Positions 15,712 through 24,000 of a stretch of DNA of 39,937 nucleotides are shown in pieces. Origin of the DNA: DAOTUB01 sp034437455 (GTDB lineage: Bacteria > Chloroflexota > Anaerolineae > B4-G1). Below the pieces are notes generated by a model. The model did no database searches. It was not told the DNA's origin and saw nothing but the letters and a program-made list of their open reading frames with translations. The number at the start of each line of letters is the position of its first letter. The first letter of the stretch is position 1. The DNA lies in NCBI GenBank assembly GCA_034437455.1, contig DAOTUB010000231.1:1-39937 (forward strand), written 5' to 3'. The translations under genes were made by a program, and so were the position numbers.

Positions 15712-16737
15712 TTGAACGAAAACATAATTCGCAAGGCCCACGGCGCCGGCGGCCAGATGATGGCCGACCTCATCCGCGACGTATTTGCCGCCCCGCTGGA
15801 TAACGAGATTCTGCGCCAGATGGCTGATTCCGCCGTCCTCCGATCCTCAATCTCTCGCGCAGAGGGCATTCGACTCGCCATCTCCACCGACTCGTTCGTC
15901 GTCCGCCCCCTTTTCTTCCCCGGCGGTGACATCGGCTCCATGGCCGTCCACGGCACCGTCAACGACGTGGCGATGAGCGGCGCGCGTCCGCTCTGGCTCA
16001 CCGCCGCCTTCATCCTGGAGGAGGGGCTGGAGATGGAGACGCTGGAGCGCGTGGTGCGCTCGATGGCAGAGGCCGCCCGCGAGGCTGGCGTACAGGTCGT
16101 GGCGGGCGACACGAAGGTGGTCGAGCGCGGCCACGGCGATGGCGTCTACATCAACACGACCGGCGTGGGGATCGTGCCGCAGGGGATCGAGATCGGCCCC
16201 GACCGGGCGCGGCCCAGCGACGTGGTGCTCCTCAGCGGTACCCTCGGCGATCACGGCATCGCCGTCCTCAGCAAACGCGAGGGGCTGGAGTTCGAGACCG
16301 AACTGCTCTCCGACAGCGCGTCGCTGAACGGGCTGGTGGAGGCGTTGCTGGCAGCCGCTCCTCACACCCACTGCCTGCGCGACCCCACCCGAGGGGGACT
16401 GGCGGCGGCGCTGAACGAACTGGCCGCCACGTCAAACGTGGGGATCGAGATCGAGGAGAAGGCAGTACCCGTGCACCCTGCCGTGGCCGCCGCCTGCGAG
16501 ATACTCGGCTTCGACCCACTGACCGTCGCCAACGAGGGCAAGCTGATCGCTTTTATCCCGCCCGACGAGGCGGAACCGGCGCTGAAGGCGCTCCAAGCCC
16601 ACCCCCTGGGACGAGAGGCGGCCCGCATCGGCGTCGTCACCGATGAACATCCGGGGATGGTGCTGGCTCGCACCCCCATCGGCGGGCGGCGCGTGATGGA
16701 TATGCCCCTGGGAGAATTGCTCCCCCGTATCTGTTAG
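15712..16737 (+). CDS. hypE: [NiFe] hydrogenase maturation protein HypE
   Basis: HypE receives a carbamoyl group from HypF on its C-terminal cysteine and dehydrates it to a thiocyanate, the source of the CN ligands of the [NiFe] centre. The 341-aa sequence ends PRIC with that cysteine as the last residue. The PurM-like ATP domain shows KAHGAGGQMM, RLAISTDSFVVRPLFFPGGDIG, VHGTVNDVAMSGARPLWLTAAFILEEG, VVAGDTKVVERG and DPTRGGLAAALNELA. The start is a TTG with AGGA about 9 nt upstream and matches the family N-terminus. It follows the peptidase gene. hypD is in the same window near 38.3 kb, and no other hyp gene adjoins it. Confidence 0.95.
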   Translation: MNENIIRKAHGAGGQMMADLIRDVFAAPLDNEILRQMADSAVLRSSISRAEGIRLAISTDSFVVRPLFFPGGDIGSMAVHGTVNDVAMSGARPLWLTAAFILEEGLEMETLERVVRSMAEAAREAGVQVVAGDTKVVERGHGDGVYINTTGVGIVPQGIEIGPDRARPSDVVLLSGTLGDHGIAVLSKREGLEFETELLSDSASLNGLVEALLAAAPHTHCLRDPTRGGLAAALNELAATSNVGIEIEEKAVPVHPAVAAACEILGFDPLTVANEGKLIAFIPPDEAEPALKALQAHPLGREAARIGVVTDEHPGMVLARTPIGGRRVMDMPLGELLPRIC

Positions 16738-16743
16738 TTCAAT

Positions 16744-16771
16744 TTGACAGGAAAACCGATTGTAGTATAAT
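16744..16771 (+). promoter_or_regulatory. Promoter of the cysteine synthase leader
   Basis: A perfect TTGACA (16744-16749) and TATAAT (16766-16771) with a 16-bp spacer, just after the hypE stop. The predicted start near 16779 gives a leader of about 220 nt before the cysteine synthase ATG, which is unusually long for this window. Confidence 0.75.
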
Positions 16772-16799
16772 CCTCGCAATTCTCAGGAGAGTAAATGAC

Positions 16800-16853
16800 G
16801 TGAACGGTATCTATCTGCAACTGCATTGTACCTGTCTGGAGCGAGGGCGTTGA
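16800..16853 (+). CDS. Putative cysteine leader peptide (17 aa)
   Basis: A GTG at 16800 with AGGAGA at 16785-16790 (9 nt spacing) opens a 17-codon frame ending TGA at 16851-16853. The peptide reads MNGIYLQLHCTCLERGR. Codons 10 and 12 are both TGT, so a Cys-Thr-Cys stretch lies upstream of a cysteine biosynthesis gene, and the stop codon abuts a set of competing RNA helices. This is the layout of an amino-acid attenuator leader. Cysteine-responsive leader peptides are known in mycobacteria; this one has not been tested. An ATG at 16795 only gives Met-Thr-stop and is unlikely to be the start. Confidence 0.6.
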   Translation: MNGIYLQLHCTCLERGR

Positions 16854-16963
16854 CCGCCTAGGCTCTGGACGCACCGTTTCCTCCCAGGCCAACCGAACTA
16901 GGCGACAGCGCTCTCGCTGGACTCACGCAAGAGAGCCTCGCCGAAAGCGAAGGTTGGCTTTTT
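16839..16963 (+). promoter_or_regulatory. Putative transcription attenuator (antiterminator/terminator) of cysteine synthase
   Basis: Two exclusive folds can be drawn. The antiterminator nests GAGCGAGGGCG (16839-16849) with CGCTCTCGCTG (16909-16919) outside CGCCTAG (16855-16861) with CTAGGCG (16898-16904). The terminator uses GCCAACC (16888-16894) with GGTTGGC (16952-16958), GGCGA (16901-16905) with TCGCC (16938-16942) and GCTCTC (16910-16915) with GAGAGC (16931-16936), followed by TTTTT (16959-16963). A ribosome stalled at Cys codons 10-12 would leave the antiterminator free, favouring readthrough. One reaching the stop codon would mask 16839-16865 and let the terminator form. The pairings are seen in the sequence; the mechanism is inferred. 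Confidence 0.6.
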
Positions 16964-16996
16964 GTGTACCTGGCCTGGGAATATTGGGAGGAAACC

Positions 16997-17989
16997 ATGT
17001 TACATTCACACCATACTGAAAATCAAACTCGCGCTGACTATGTCGCACCTCCGTTGTCATCCGAGTTGCCTGTCTTTCACCACCTTCAAACGTCCCCGGT
17101 CGTAGACCTGATCGGCAACACTCCCCTCGTCCGGCTGACCCGCGTGACCGACGACCTATCCCCCGACGTCGCCCTATACGTCAAACTGGAGGGGCTGAAC
17201 CCCGGCGGATCGGTCAAGGACCGCGCGGCCCTCTTCATCGTTCGGGAGGCCCTGCGAACCCGCGATCTGGCCCCCGGCAAGACGCTGCTCGACGCCACCT
17301 CCGGCAACACCGGCATCGCCTACGCCATGCTCGGCGCGGCGATAGGCTTCCCGGTTCGGCTGGCGCTGCCCGCCGACGCCAGCCCGGAGCGGGTGCAGAT
17401 CCTGCATGCCTACGGCGCGCAACTGACCCTCACCGACCCCGCCGCCAAGACCGATGGGGCGCGACAGTTCGCCCACGAGCTGGCCGCCGCCGAGCCAGAA
17501 CGATACTTTCACGCCGATCAGTATAGCAATCCCGCCAACCCGCTGGCCCACTATGCCACCACCGGCCTCGAGATCTGGCAGCAGACCGAGGGCCGGGTCA
17601 CTCACTTTGTGGCCGGCCTGGGTACCTGCGGGACGATGATGGGGATCGGCCACTACTTGCGGGGACAAAATCGCGCGGTGCAACTCGTCGGCGTGCAGCC
17701 CGACAGTCCCCAGAACGGCATCGGGGGGTTAAAGCACCTGGCGACGGACAAAGTACCGAGCATCTACGATCCCACCCTGGTGGACCAGATCGCCGAGGTC
17801 AGCACCGAGGACGCGCAGACGATGGCCAGCCGCCTGGCCCGCCAGGAAGGATTGTTCGTGGGGGTTTCGGCAGGGGCAGCGGTGGTCGCCGCGTTGCGAA
17901 TAGCGCGGAGGTTGGAGCAGGGCATCGTCGTCGCGCTGCTGCCCGATGGCGGCTTCAAATACGCCAGCGCGCCGTTCTGGGCCGCGTGA
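16997..17989 (+). CDS. cysK: Cysteine synthase (PLP-dependent, CysK/CysM family)
   Basis: PLP enzyme making L-cysteine from an activated serine (O-acetyl- or O-phosphoserine) and sulfide or another sulfur donor. Key parts of the 330-aa protein are DLIGNTPLVRLTRV (37-50), the Schiff-base lysine K74 in NPGGSVKDRAA, the substrate loop TSGNTGIAYAM (101-111) and the glycine-rich phosphate site GLGTCGTMMGIG. The C-terminus GVSAGAAVVAALRIA is also typical. I chose the ATG at 16997 because GGGAGG lies just upstream; a GTG at 16964 falls right after the putative terminator. It is preceded by a long leader with a Cys-rich peptide. The actual acceptor substrate and the CysK/CysM choice are not resolved. 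Confidence 0.9.
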   Translation: MLHSHHTENQTRADYVAPPLSSELPVFHHLQTSPVVDLIGNTPLVRLTRVTDDLSPDVALYVKLEGLNPGGSVKDRAALFIVREALRTRDLAPGKTLLDATSGNTGIAYAMLGAAIGFPVRLALPADASPERVQILHAYGAQLTLTDPAAKTDGARQFAHELAAAEPERYFHADQYSNPANPLAHYATTGLEIWQQTEGRVTHFVAGLGTCGTMMGIGHYLRGQNRAVQLVGVQPDSPQNGIGGLKHLATDKVPSIYDPTLVDQIAEVSTEDAQTMASRLARQEGLFVGVSAGAAVVAALRIARRLEQGIVVALLPDGGFKYASAPFWAA

Positions 17990-18024
17990 ACAATCCGTTC
18001 CCCCTGGCCGTTGCGCGCCCGTCT

Positions 18025-18053
18025 TTGACTTTTGCGCGGGGTTGAGCTATACT
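18025..18053 (+). promoter_or_regulatory. Promoter of the first MFS transporter gene
   Basis: TTGACT (18025-18030) and TATACT (18048-18053) with a 17-bp spacer, about 38 nt before the ATG at 18092, which has AAAAGGA upstream. Confidence 0.6.
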
Positions 18054-18091
18054 GGCGCCACCTCTGAACATGGCATAAAAGGAACACGACA

Positions 18092-19345
18092 ATGATCGCT
18101 GCCTATCTTCAAAAACTCCGCCTGTTCAACCGAGACGCGCGCCTCTTTCTGATCGCCTCGGGCTTGACCGGGTTCGCCGTGGATGGCATCCGCGCCGTGC
18201 TGCTCAACCTCTATCTGCTCCGTCTGGGACATGATACGGTATTCATCGGACAGATCAACGCGGTGGGGTCGCTGGCCATGTCGATCTTTTGCCTGCCCGC
18301 CGGCGTGCTCGGCGCGCGCTGGGGCATCCGCCGCATGCTGATCGCCAGTCTGTGTATGATGGCTGCGGGCTACGGGCTGCTGCCTCTGGTCGAGTTCATA
18401 CCGACGACCTGGCAAACGGGATGGCTGTTTACAACCTATATCCTGGCCAGTTTTGGCATGTCCTGGTATTACGTCAGCGGGATACCTTTCCTGATGGGCG
18501 TCACCGGATCCGAGGAGCGCAGTCACGCCTTTTCGATCCAGATCGCGATCTCCTTTCTGGCTGGGTTCGCCGGCAGTCTGATTGGGGGGATGTTACCGGG
18601 GATCTTGGCTACGGTACTGAGTATTTCTCCAGAGGATCCAATGTCCTACCGTTACCTGCTGTTCACCGCCGCCCTATTGCTCATTCCTGGTATCGTGGCG
18701 CTGCTGGCGACGGGCGAGGCACGTTTCAACCAATCGCAAGAACGTGTGACGGACAAGGCCGGGCGCATCCCCTATGGACCGATCGCGCTCATCATGCTCG
18801 TCGTGGCGCTCCGGTTTGCGGGCCGAGGATTGACCACCACCTTCTTTAACGTCTACATGGACATGGAACTCGACGCGCCGGTAACCCTGATCGGCGCACT
18901 GTCAGCCGCGGGTCAATTGTTGTCTGTGCCGGTCGCATTGGCTACTCCCCTTTTGGTGGCGCGTTGGGGGAATGGCCTCACGATCGCGCTGGGTTCGTTC
19001 GGCATCGCGCTCAGCATCTTGCCGCTGGCGCTCGTCCCCCACTGGAGCGCGGCGGGGCTGGGCTTTATCGGGGTGGCGACGCTGTTTTCGATGACGACCG
19101 CGCCCATCCGCGTTTACAGCCAGGAGATTGTAGCGCCCAACTGGTGGTCCACAATATCCGGCGCGCTCAACATGGGGGCCGGGCTGAGCATCTCGGTGAT
19201 GGCACTGGGCGGCGGCTATGCCATCGCGTCGCTGGGCTACCGCGCGCTCTTTTTGACGGGCGCGAGCTTGACGGCAGTCGGGGCGCTGATCTTTTGGCTC
19301 TATGCCCGCGTGCCGCGCGGGGAACTTGCCAGGCAGTCTTTATAG
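18092..19345 (+). CDS. Major facilitator superfamily transporter
   Basis: A 417-aa polytopic protein with about twelve membrane helices in two halves. The cytoplasmic loop between helices 2 and 3 is GVLGARWGIRRMLIASL, the MFS motif A type (G..ADR.GRR). A central basic linker (RFNQSQERVTDKAGRIPYGP) divides the halves, and the second half repeats a motif A-like LLVARWGNGLTIALG. It has no substrate-diagnostic motif, so export of a drug or metabolite is only a guess. It has its own promoter and converges on the second MFS gene. Confidence 0.85.
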   Translation: MIAAYLQKLRLFNRDARLFLIASGLTGFAVDGIRAVLLNLYLLRLGHDTVFIGQINAVGSLAMSIFCLPAGVLGARWGIRRMLIASLCMMAAGYGLLPLVEFIPTTWQTGWLFTTYILASFGMSWYYVSGIPFLMGVTGSEERSHAFSIQIAISFLAGFAGSLIGGMLPGILATVLSISPEDPMSYRYLLFTAALLLIPGIVALLATGEARFNQSQERVTDKAGRIPYGPIALIMLVVALRFAGRGLTTTFFNVYMDMELDAPVTLIGALSAAGQLLSVPVALATPLLVARWGNGLTIALGSFGIALSILPLALVPHWSAAGLGFIGVATLFSMTTAPIRVYSQEIVAPNWWSTISGALNMGAGLSISVMALGGGYAIASLGYRALFLTGASLTAVGALIFWLYARVPRGELARQSL

Positions 19346-19380
19346 GTTGAAGGAAGGTGGACGGCGGGTACACTGCTCGC

Positions 19381-20658
19381 TCAATGGGAAACAGGCGCCT
19401 GTTGTACGCGCTTTCTCTCTTCTAATCGCATCAAGGCCGGGACAAGAAACGATCCCAGCGCCATCACCGCCATCATGACACCGGTGAGCAGATACCACCG
19501 CTGCACGCTCATTGCGTCGGCTACCGGGCCGGCGACCGCCATCCCCAGCGGCGACATCACGTCCATCCCGCTCCGCGCCAGCGCAAAGACGCGCCCCTGT
19601 ATCTCTGGCGGAACGATCGCCTGCTGCACGGCCTGGAACGAGCCGACAACCATCGAAGCCAGAAGGCTCGTGCAGAACATCGCCCCCACCGCCACCCAGA
19701 ACGCCGTAGCGGGCAGCAGGCCCACGAACGCCATGCAGCCCCCCATCAGCGAGATACCCAACAAAAAAGTCACGATGCGGCGCTTAAAGCCGCCCCACGC
19801 CCCGAGCAATAACCCTCCTGCCAGCAACCCGATCCCAGAGGCCGATTGCATCCAGGCCAATTCGAGCGCGTCCTTGCCAAACTGCCTGGTCACGACGATG
19901 GGCACCAGCGAAAAAGCGGGCGCCGCCAAAAAGTGCAGCAGCGAAATGAGCGCGATCAGCATCGCCAGGCCCCGCCAACCCCACACGAACCGGAAGCCCT
20001 CGCGCAGATCATCCCACACCGACGAGCGCTTCTCATCCAATGCGCGTGACGGTTGCGGGACGTGGACGAAAATCAGCGGCACAATCGCCAGCAGCGCCGT
20101 CCCCACGTCCAGAGCCAGGATCACCGCGAGCGGGATCGTCGCCAGCAGCAAAGCGCCGAGCGGCGGCATGGCGATGCTGGCAATCCCGCGCATTGCCTGG
20201 GTCATTCCTGCCACGCGAGAAAGATGTTTCTCCGGCACCATCAGCGTCGTCGAGGCCTGCATCGCGGGCCAATGGAACGCGCTCCCCAGCGCGCGGACGA
20301 ACATCAACACGTAGACGTGCCACACCTGCGCGACGCCGAGCGCAAAGAGCGCCGCCAGCGCCAGCGTTGCCAGCGCGATCGCGCCGTCGGCGGCCATCAT
20401 GACGGCGCGCCGGTTCCACCGGTCGACCAGCGCCCCCGCGAACGGCCCCAAAAAGACCGGGGGCAGCAGGCCCACGAGCGACGCGAGGGCCAACGTCGTC
20501 GCCGACCCTCCGCTCGTCTTGGTCAGCCACCAGATGAGAGCGAATTGCACCAACTCGCTGCCGAATAATGAGATGGCTTGGCCCGCAAAGATGACAAGAA
20601 AGGGCGTCATCGTTGGCGTCTTGGTCGTCGCACGTGTGTCATTTGTCGTCGTCTTCAT
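19381..20658 (-). CDS. Major facilitator superfamily exporter (EntS/MFS_3-like)
   Basis: A 425-aa transporter with about twelve membrane helices. After a Thr-rich N-terminus (MKTTTNDTRATTKTPTMTP) comes FLVIFAGQAISLFGSELVQFALIWWLT, then LLPPVFLGPFAGALVDRWNRRAVMMAADG, the form of motif A (GALVDRWNRR) common in the MFS_3 group that includes enterobactin and macrolide exporters. The middle loop (RALDEKRSSVWDDLREGFRFVWGWRGL) is also typical of that group. I chose the ATG at 20658, with GGAG 9 nt upstream, over an in-frame ATG at 20757. A CRP-like palindrome lies about 180 bp upstream in the shared region with the sensor kinase. The substrate is unknown. Confidence 0.85.
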   Translation of the reverse strand: MKTTTNDTRATTKTPTMTPFLVIFAGQAISLFGSELVQFALIWWLTKTSGGSATTLALASLVGLLPPVFLGPFAGALVDRWNRRAVMMAADGAIALATLALAALFALGVAQVWHVYVLMFVRALGSAFHWPAMQASTTLMVPEKHLSRVAGMTQAMRGIASIAMPPLGALLLATIPLAVILALDVGTALLAIVPLIFVHVPQPSRALDEKRSSVWDDLREGFRFVWGWRGLAMLIALISLLHFLAAPAFSLVPIVVTRQFGKDALELAWMQSASGIGLLAGGLLLGAWGGFKRRIVTFLLGISLMGGCMAFVGLLPATAFWVAVGAMFCTSLLASMVVGSFQAVQQAIVPPEIQGRVFALARSGMDVMSPLGMAVAGPVADAMSVQRWYLLTGVMMAVMALGSFLVPALMRLEERKRVQQAPVSH

Positions 20659-20835
20659 ATTTTTGCTCCATTTCCGTGAGTAGATGCAGCGGATGGGTAG
20701 CGGATGAGCGGATGCAACGATTACAGCGTCCAAAACCATCCGCTTACCTGTTCCCATTCGTTGCCCCAGAAAGTTCGATTGTGCCCATTATAAAGGAAAA
20801 CTCGCTACACCCTAGTGGCGGCGATAACGATTCAC

Positions 20836-20851
20836 TGTGACCTGGGTCACA
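20836..20851. promoter_or_regulatory. CRP/FNR-family-like palindromic operator
   Basis: TGTGACCTGGGTCACA is a perfect 16-bp dyad and matches the CRP half-site plan TGTGA-N6-TCACA. It lies between the divergent MFS exporter (start 20658) and the sensor kinase (start 21028). The 20659-21027 interval otherwise holds the kinase promoter and no gene. Confidence 0.5.
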
Positions 20852-20989
20852 CCTCGACGTGACGCCAATCACACGCCCACGTCGCTCGGCTCAGTGTGAT
20901 TTCGGGGAAAGCGGTGTTGGCGCTGCGGTATGGGTTGGCGGACCTGGCAGACTTGGACGTGACGTGATGTATCGGCAAACTCCAGCCGG

Positions 20990-21018
20990 TTGCTTTGTAG
21001 TATGTTCAGTAGTACAAT
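20990..21018 (+). promoter_or_regulatory. Promoter of the sensor kinase gene
   Basis: TTGCTT (20990-20995) and TACAAT (21013-21018) with a 17-bp spacer. The ATG at 21028 lies 9 nt after the -10 box, so it would be nearly leaderless. The in-frame ATG at 21055, preceded by AAGGTG, would have a leader of about 30 nt. Confidence 0.5.
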
Positions 21019-21027
21019 AAAAGCACA

Positions 21028-24000
21028 ATGCCCGTGAGTGCAAAGGTGCTTTCGATGCCATCTGGAAAACGATCCCTGATCACTCTGTTCGCCGTTTGCC
21101 TGGCAGTCCTCGCCAGTCTGAACGCCCCTTCGACACAAGCGCAGACCCGCACTATTCGGTTTGAGAAAATCGCGGCTGAGGATGGTTTGTCTCAAAACGC
21201 GGTGCTGACGATCTGGCAGGACCAGCGGGGATTTATGTGGTTCGGCACCGAAGGCGGCCTCAACAAGTACGACGGCTACCAGTTTACCGTGTACAAGCAC
21301 GACTCGGAGGATCCCTCGACACTCTCGGACGATTTCGTGTCGGTGATCTATGAGGATCGGAACGGCGACCTCTGGGTGGGAACGAGAAGCGGACTTGACC
21401 GGCTGGATCGAGCGACAGGAACGTTTACGCGCTACCAACACGACCCCGACGACCCAAACAGCCTGGGGGGGACGTGGACCGTGGCGATCCACGAGGACAG
21501 CGAGGGCGCGCTCTGGGTGGGGACGGAGGACGGCGGGCTGGATCGACTGGATCGGGAGACCGGCGTTTTTGTCCACTATCAGCACGATCCCGATGATCCC
21601 ACGACGTTGATCGACAATTACGTGCGCGAGATATACGAGGATCGCGACGGAGCATTGTGGATTGGCACAGACAGCGGACTTGATCGGTTGGATCGGGCGA
21701 CGGGAGCCTTTACTCACTACCAACACGATCCTGACGACCCACACAGCCTGGGCGGCGACAAGGTCTCGGCCATCCTGGAGGATCGTCAGGGCATGCTTTG
21801 GATCGGCACGGAGGACGGTGGACTGAGTCAATTCGACCGCACCTCCCAGACCTTTGCTCGCTACCAACACAACGCCGACGACCCGCGCAGCCTGAGCCAC
21901 GACCGGGTGCGGGCGATCTTTGAGGATAGCACGGACAGGCTGTGGTTCGGGACTCAGAACGGTCTGGATCTGTACGACCGGGAGCAAGATCAATTCGTCC
22001 ACTACCGGCACAACCCGAACGACCCGCACAGCCTGAGCAGCAACGCGGTCTGGTCGATCTACGAGGATCGGGCTGGCGTGCTCTGGTTCGGCACCTACGG
22101 GGGAGGCGTGAGCAAATACAACCGCGCCACCGATCAGTTCGCGCTCTACCAGCACAATCCTGGCCTTTCCAACAGCCTGAGCGACAACATGGTCTGGGCC
22201 ATTCACGAGGATCGGAGCGGTATGCTCTGGATCGGGACGTTCAACGGAGGGCTGAACCGACTGGATCGCGACTCGGATACCTTCACCGTGTACCGCCACA
22301 ATCCACAGGATCCCGACAGCTTAAGCAGCGACGACGTGCGCGCCATCCTGGAGGATCGGGAGGGCGTCCTGTGGGTCGGGACGAGCGGAGGGCTGGATCG
22401 CTTCGATCCTCAGACCGAGACTTTTACCCACCTCCGGCACGATCCCGACGATCCGACCAGCCTGAGCGAGAACCGGGTGCTGGTGCTTTACGAAGATCGC
22501 TCCGGTAATCTGTGGGTCGGGACCCGGAACGGGGGACTGAATCGCTTCGACCGGGACACGGAAACCTTTGTCCGCTACCAGCACGACCCGGACGATCCGT
22601 TCAGCCTGAGCGACAATCGCGTGTGGGCACTCTATGGAGATTCCACCGGCGCGCTATGGGTGAGCACGTTGGCAGGACTCAATGTGTTGGATGTGGCTAC
22701 GGACCGGTTTACCCACCACGCGCACGATCCGGATAACCCGCAAAGCCTGAGCAACGATCAGACCTTCTCGTTGCTTGAACATCCGACGGGCGTGATCTGG
22801 ATCGGGACGTGGGGCAGCGGGCTGGATCGCTTCGACCGCGACACCCAGACCTTTGCCCACTACACAGAAAAGGACGGCCTGCCCGATAACGTGATATACG
22901 GCATCGAGGTAGATTCGGAGGGCCATCTCTGGATGAGCACGAACAAGGGGTTGTCCAAATTCGACCCGCGCACAGAGACCTTTCAGAATTTCGACGTCAG
23001 CGCCGGGTTGCAGGACAACGAGTTCAACGTCGGGGCCCATTTCAAGAGCGACAGCGGCGAGATGTTCTTTGGAGGCATCCAGGGATTCAACGCCTTTTAT
23101 CCAGAGCAGGTCACCGGCAACCTCCACGTTCCCCCCATCGTCGTGACCGCCTTTAGCAAGTTCAACGAGGTGGTGCGCACGGACCTGTCTCCCGACGAGC
23201 ACATCCCGTTGTCCTACCAGGACGATTTCATCTCGTTCGAGTTTGCGGCGCTCGATTACACCGCTCCCGAAAAGAACCAGTACGCCTACATGCTGGAGGG
23301 CCAGGACCCGGATTGGGTCGCCGCCGGGACGCGCCGACACGTGGATTATACCAACCTGAGAGGCGGGGAGTATGTCTTTCGCGTCAAAGGCTCGAACAAC
23401 GACGGGGTCTGGAACGCGGAAGGGGTCGCGATCCGCGTCACCGTCACGCCGCCGGTCTGGGAGACGTGGTGGTTCAGGGGGATCGTCCTGCTGGTGCTGG
23501 CGGGAGGCGTGCTCGGCGGTTACCGGCTGCGAGTCAGGAGTGTCGAGGCGCGCAGCCGCGAGCTTGAGGCCCTGGTCGAACAAAGATCCCGCGATTTAGA
23601 GGTCCTCCTCCAGGCCGAGCATCGTCGCGCCGAACAGTTCCGCGTGATCGGTGAGATGGGACGCCACATCACCTCCATCATGGCTGTGGACGATCTGCTG
23701 GAACAACTCGTCACGTTGCTCAAGGAGGCTTTCAACTACAGTATCGTCGCCATCGGCCTGATCGAAGGAGACGATCTGGTCTACCGGCCCGGGGCTGCTG
23801 CCTTCTGGGACAATGTCCGCCTCGACCACCCTCTGCGCATCCAAGTGGGCCAGGAGGGGATCACCGGCTGGGTGGCCCAGAGCGGCGAGCCGCTGCTGGT
23901 GCCCGACGTGAGCCAGGAGCCTCGCTACTACCCCCTGCCCGAGACCAGCGGGTCTCGCTCGGCGTTGGCCGTTCCCTTGAAAGTGAAGGAGGCGACCATC

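Noticed and set aside
14602..15741. A 379-codon minus-strand frame
   Set aside because: It lies wholly opposite the S9 peptidase catalytic domain, whose triad and motifs are intact.
16739..16996. SAM or T-box riboswitch before cysteine synthase
   Set aside because: I saw no T-box sequence (AGGGTGGNACCGCG) and no SAM-I core; the Cys-rich leader peptide with exclusive helices fits better.
20869..22299. A 476-codon open frame on the minus strand with periodic Val/Ile-rich repeats
   Set aside because: It is the antisense shadow of the repeated propeller units of the sensor kinase; the plus frame has a clear signal sequence, domains and kinase motifs.
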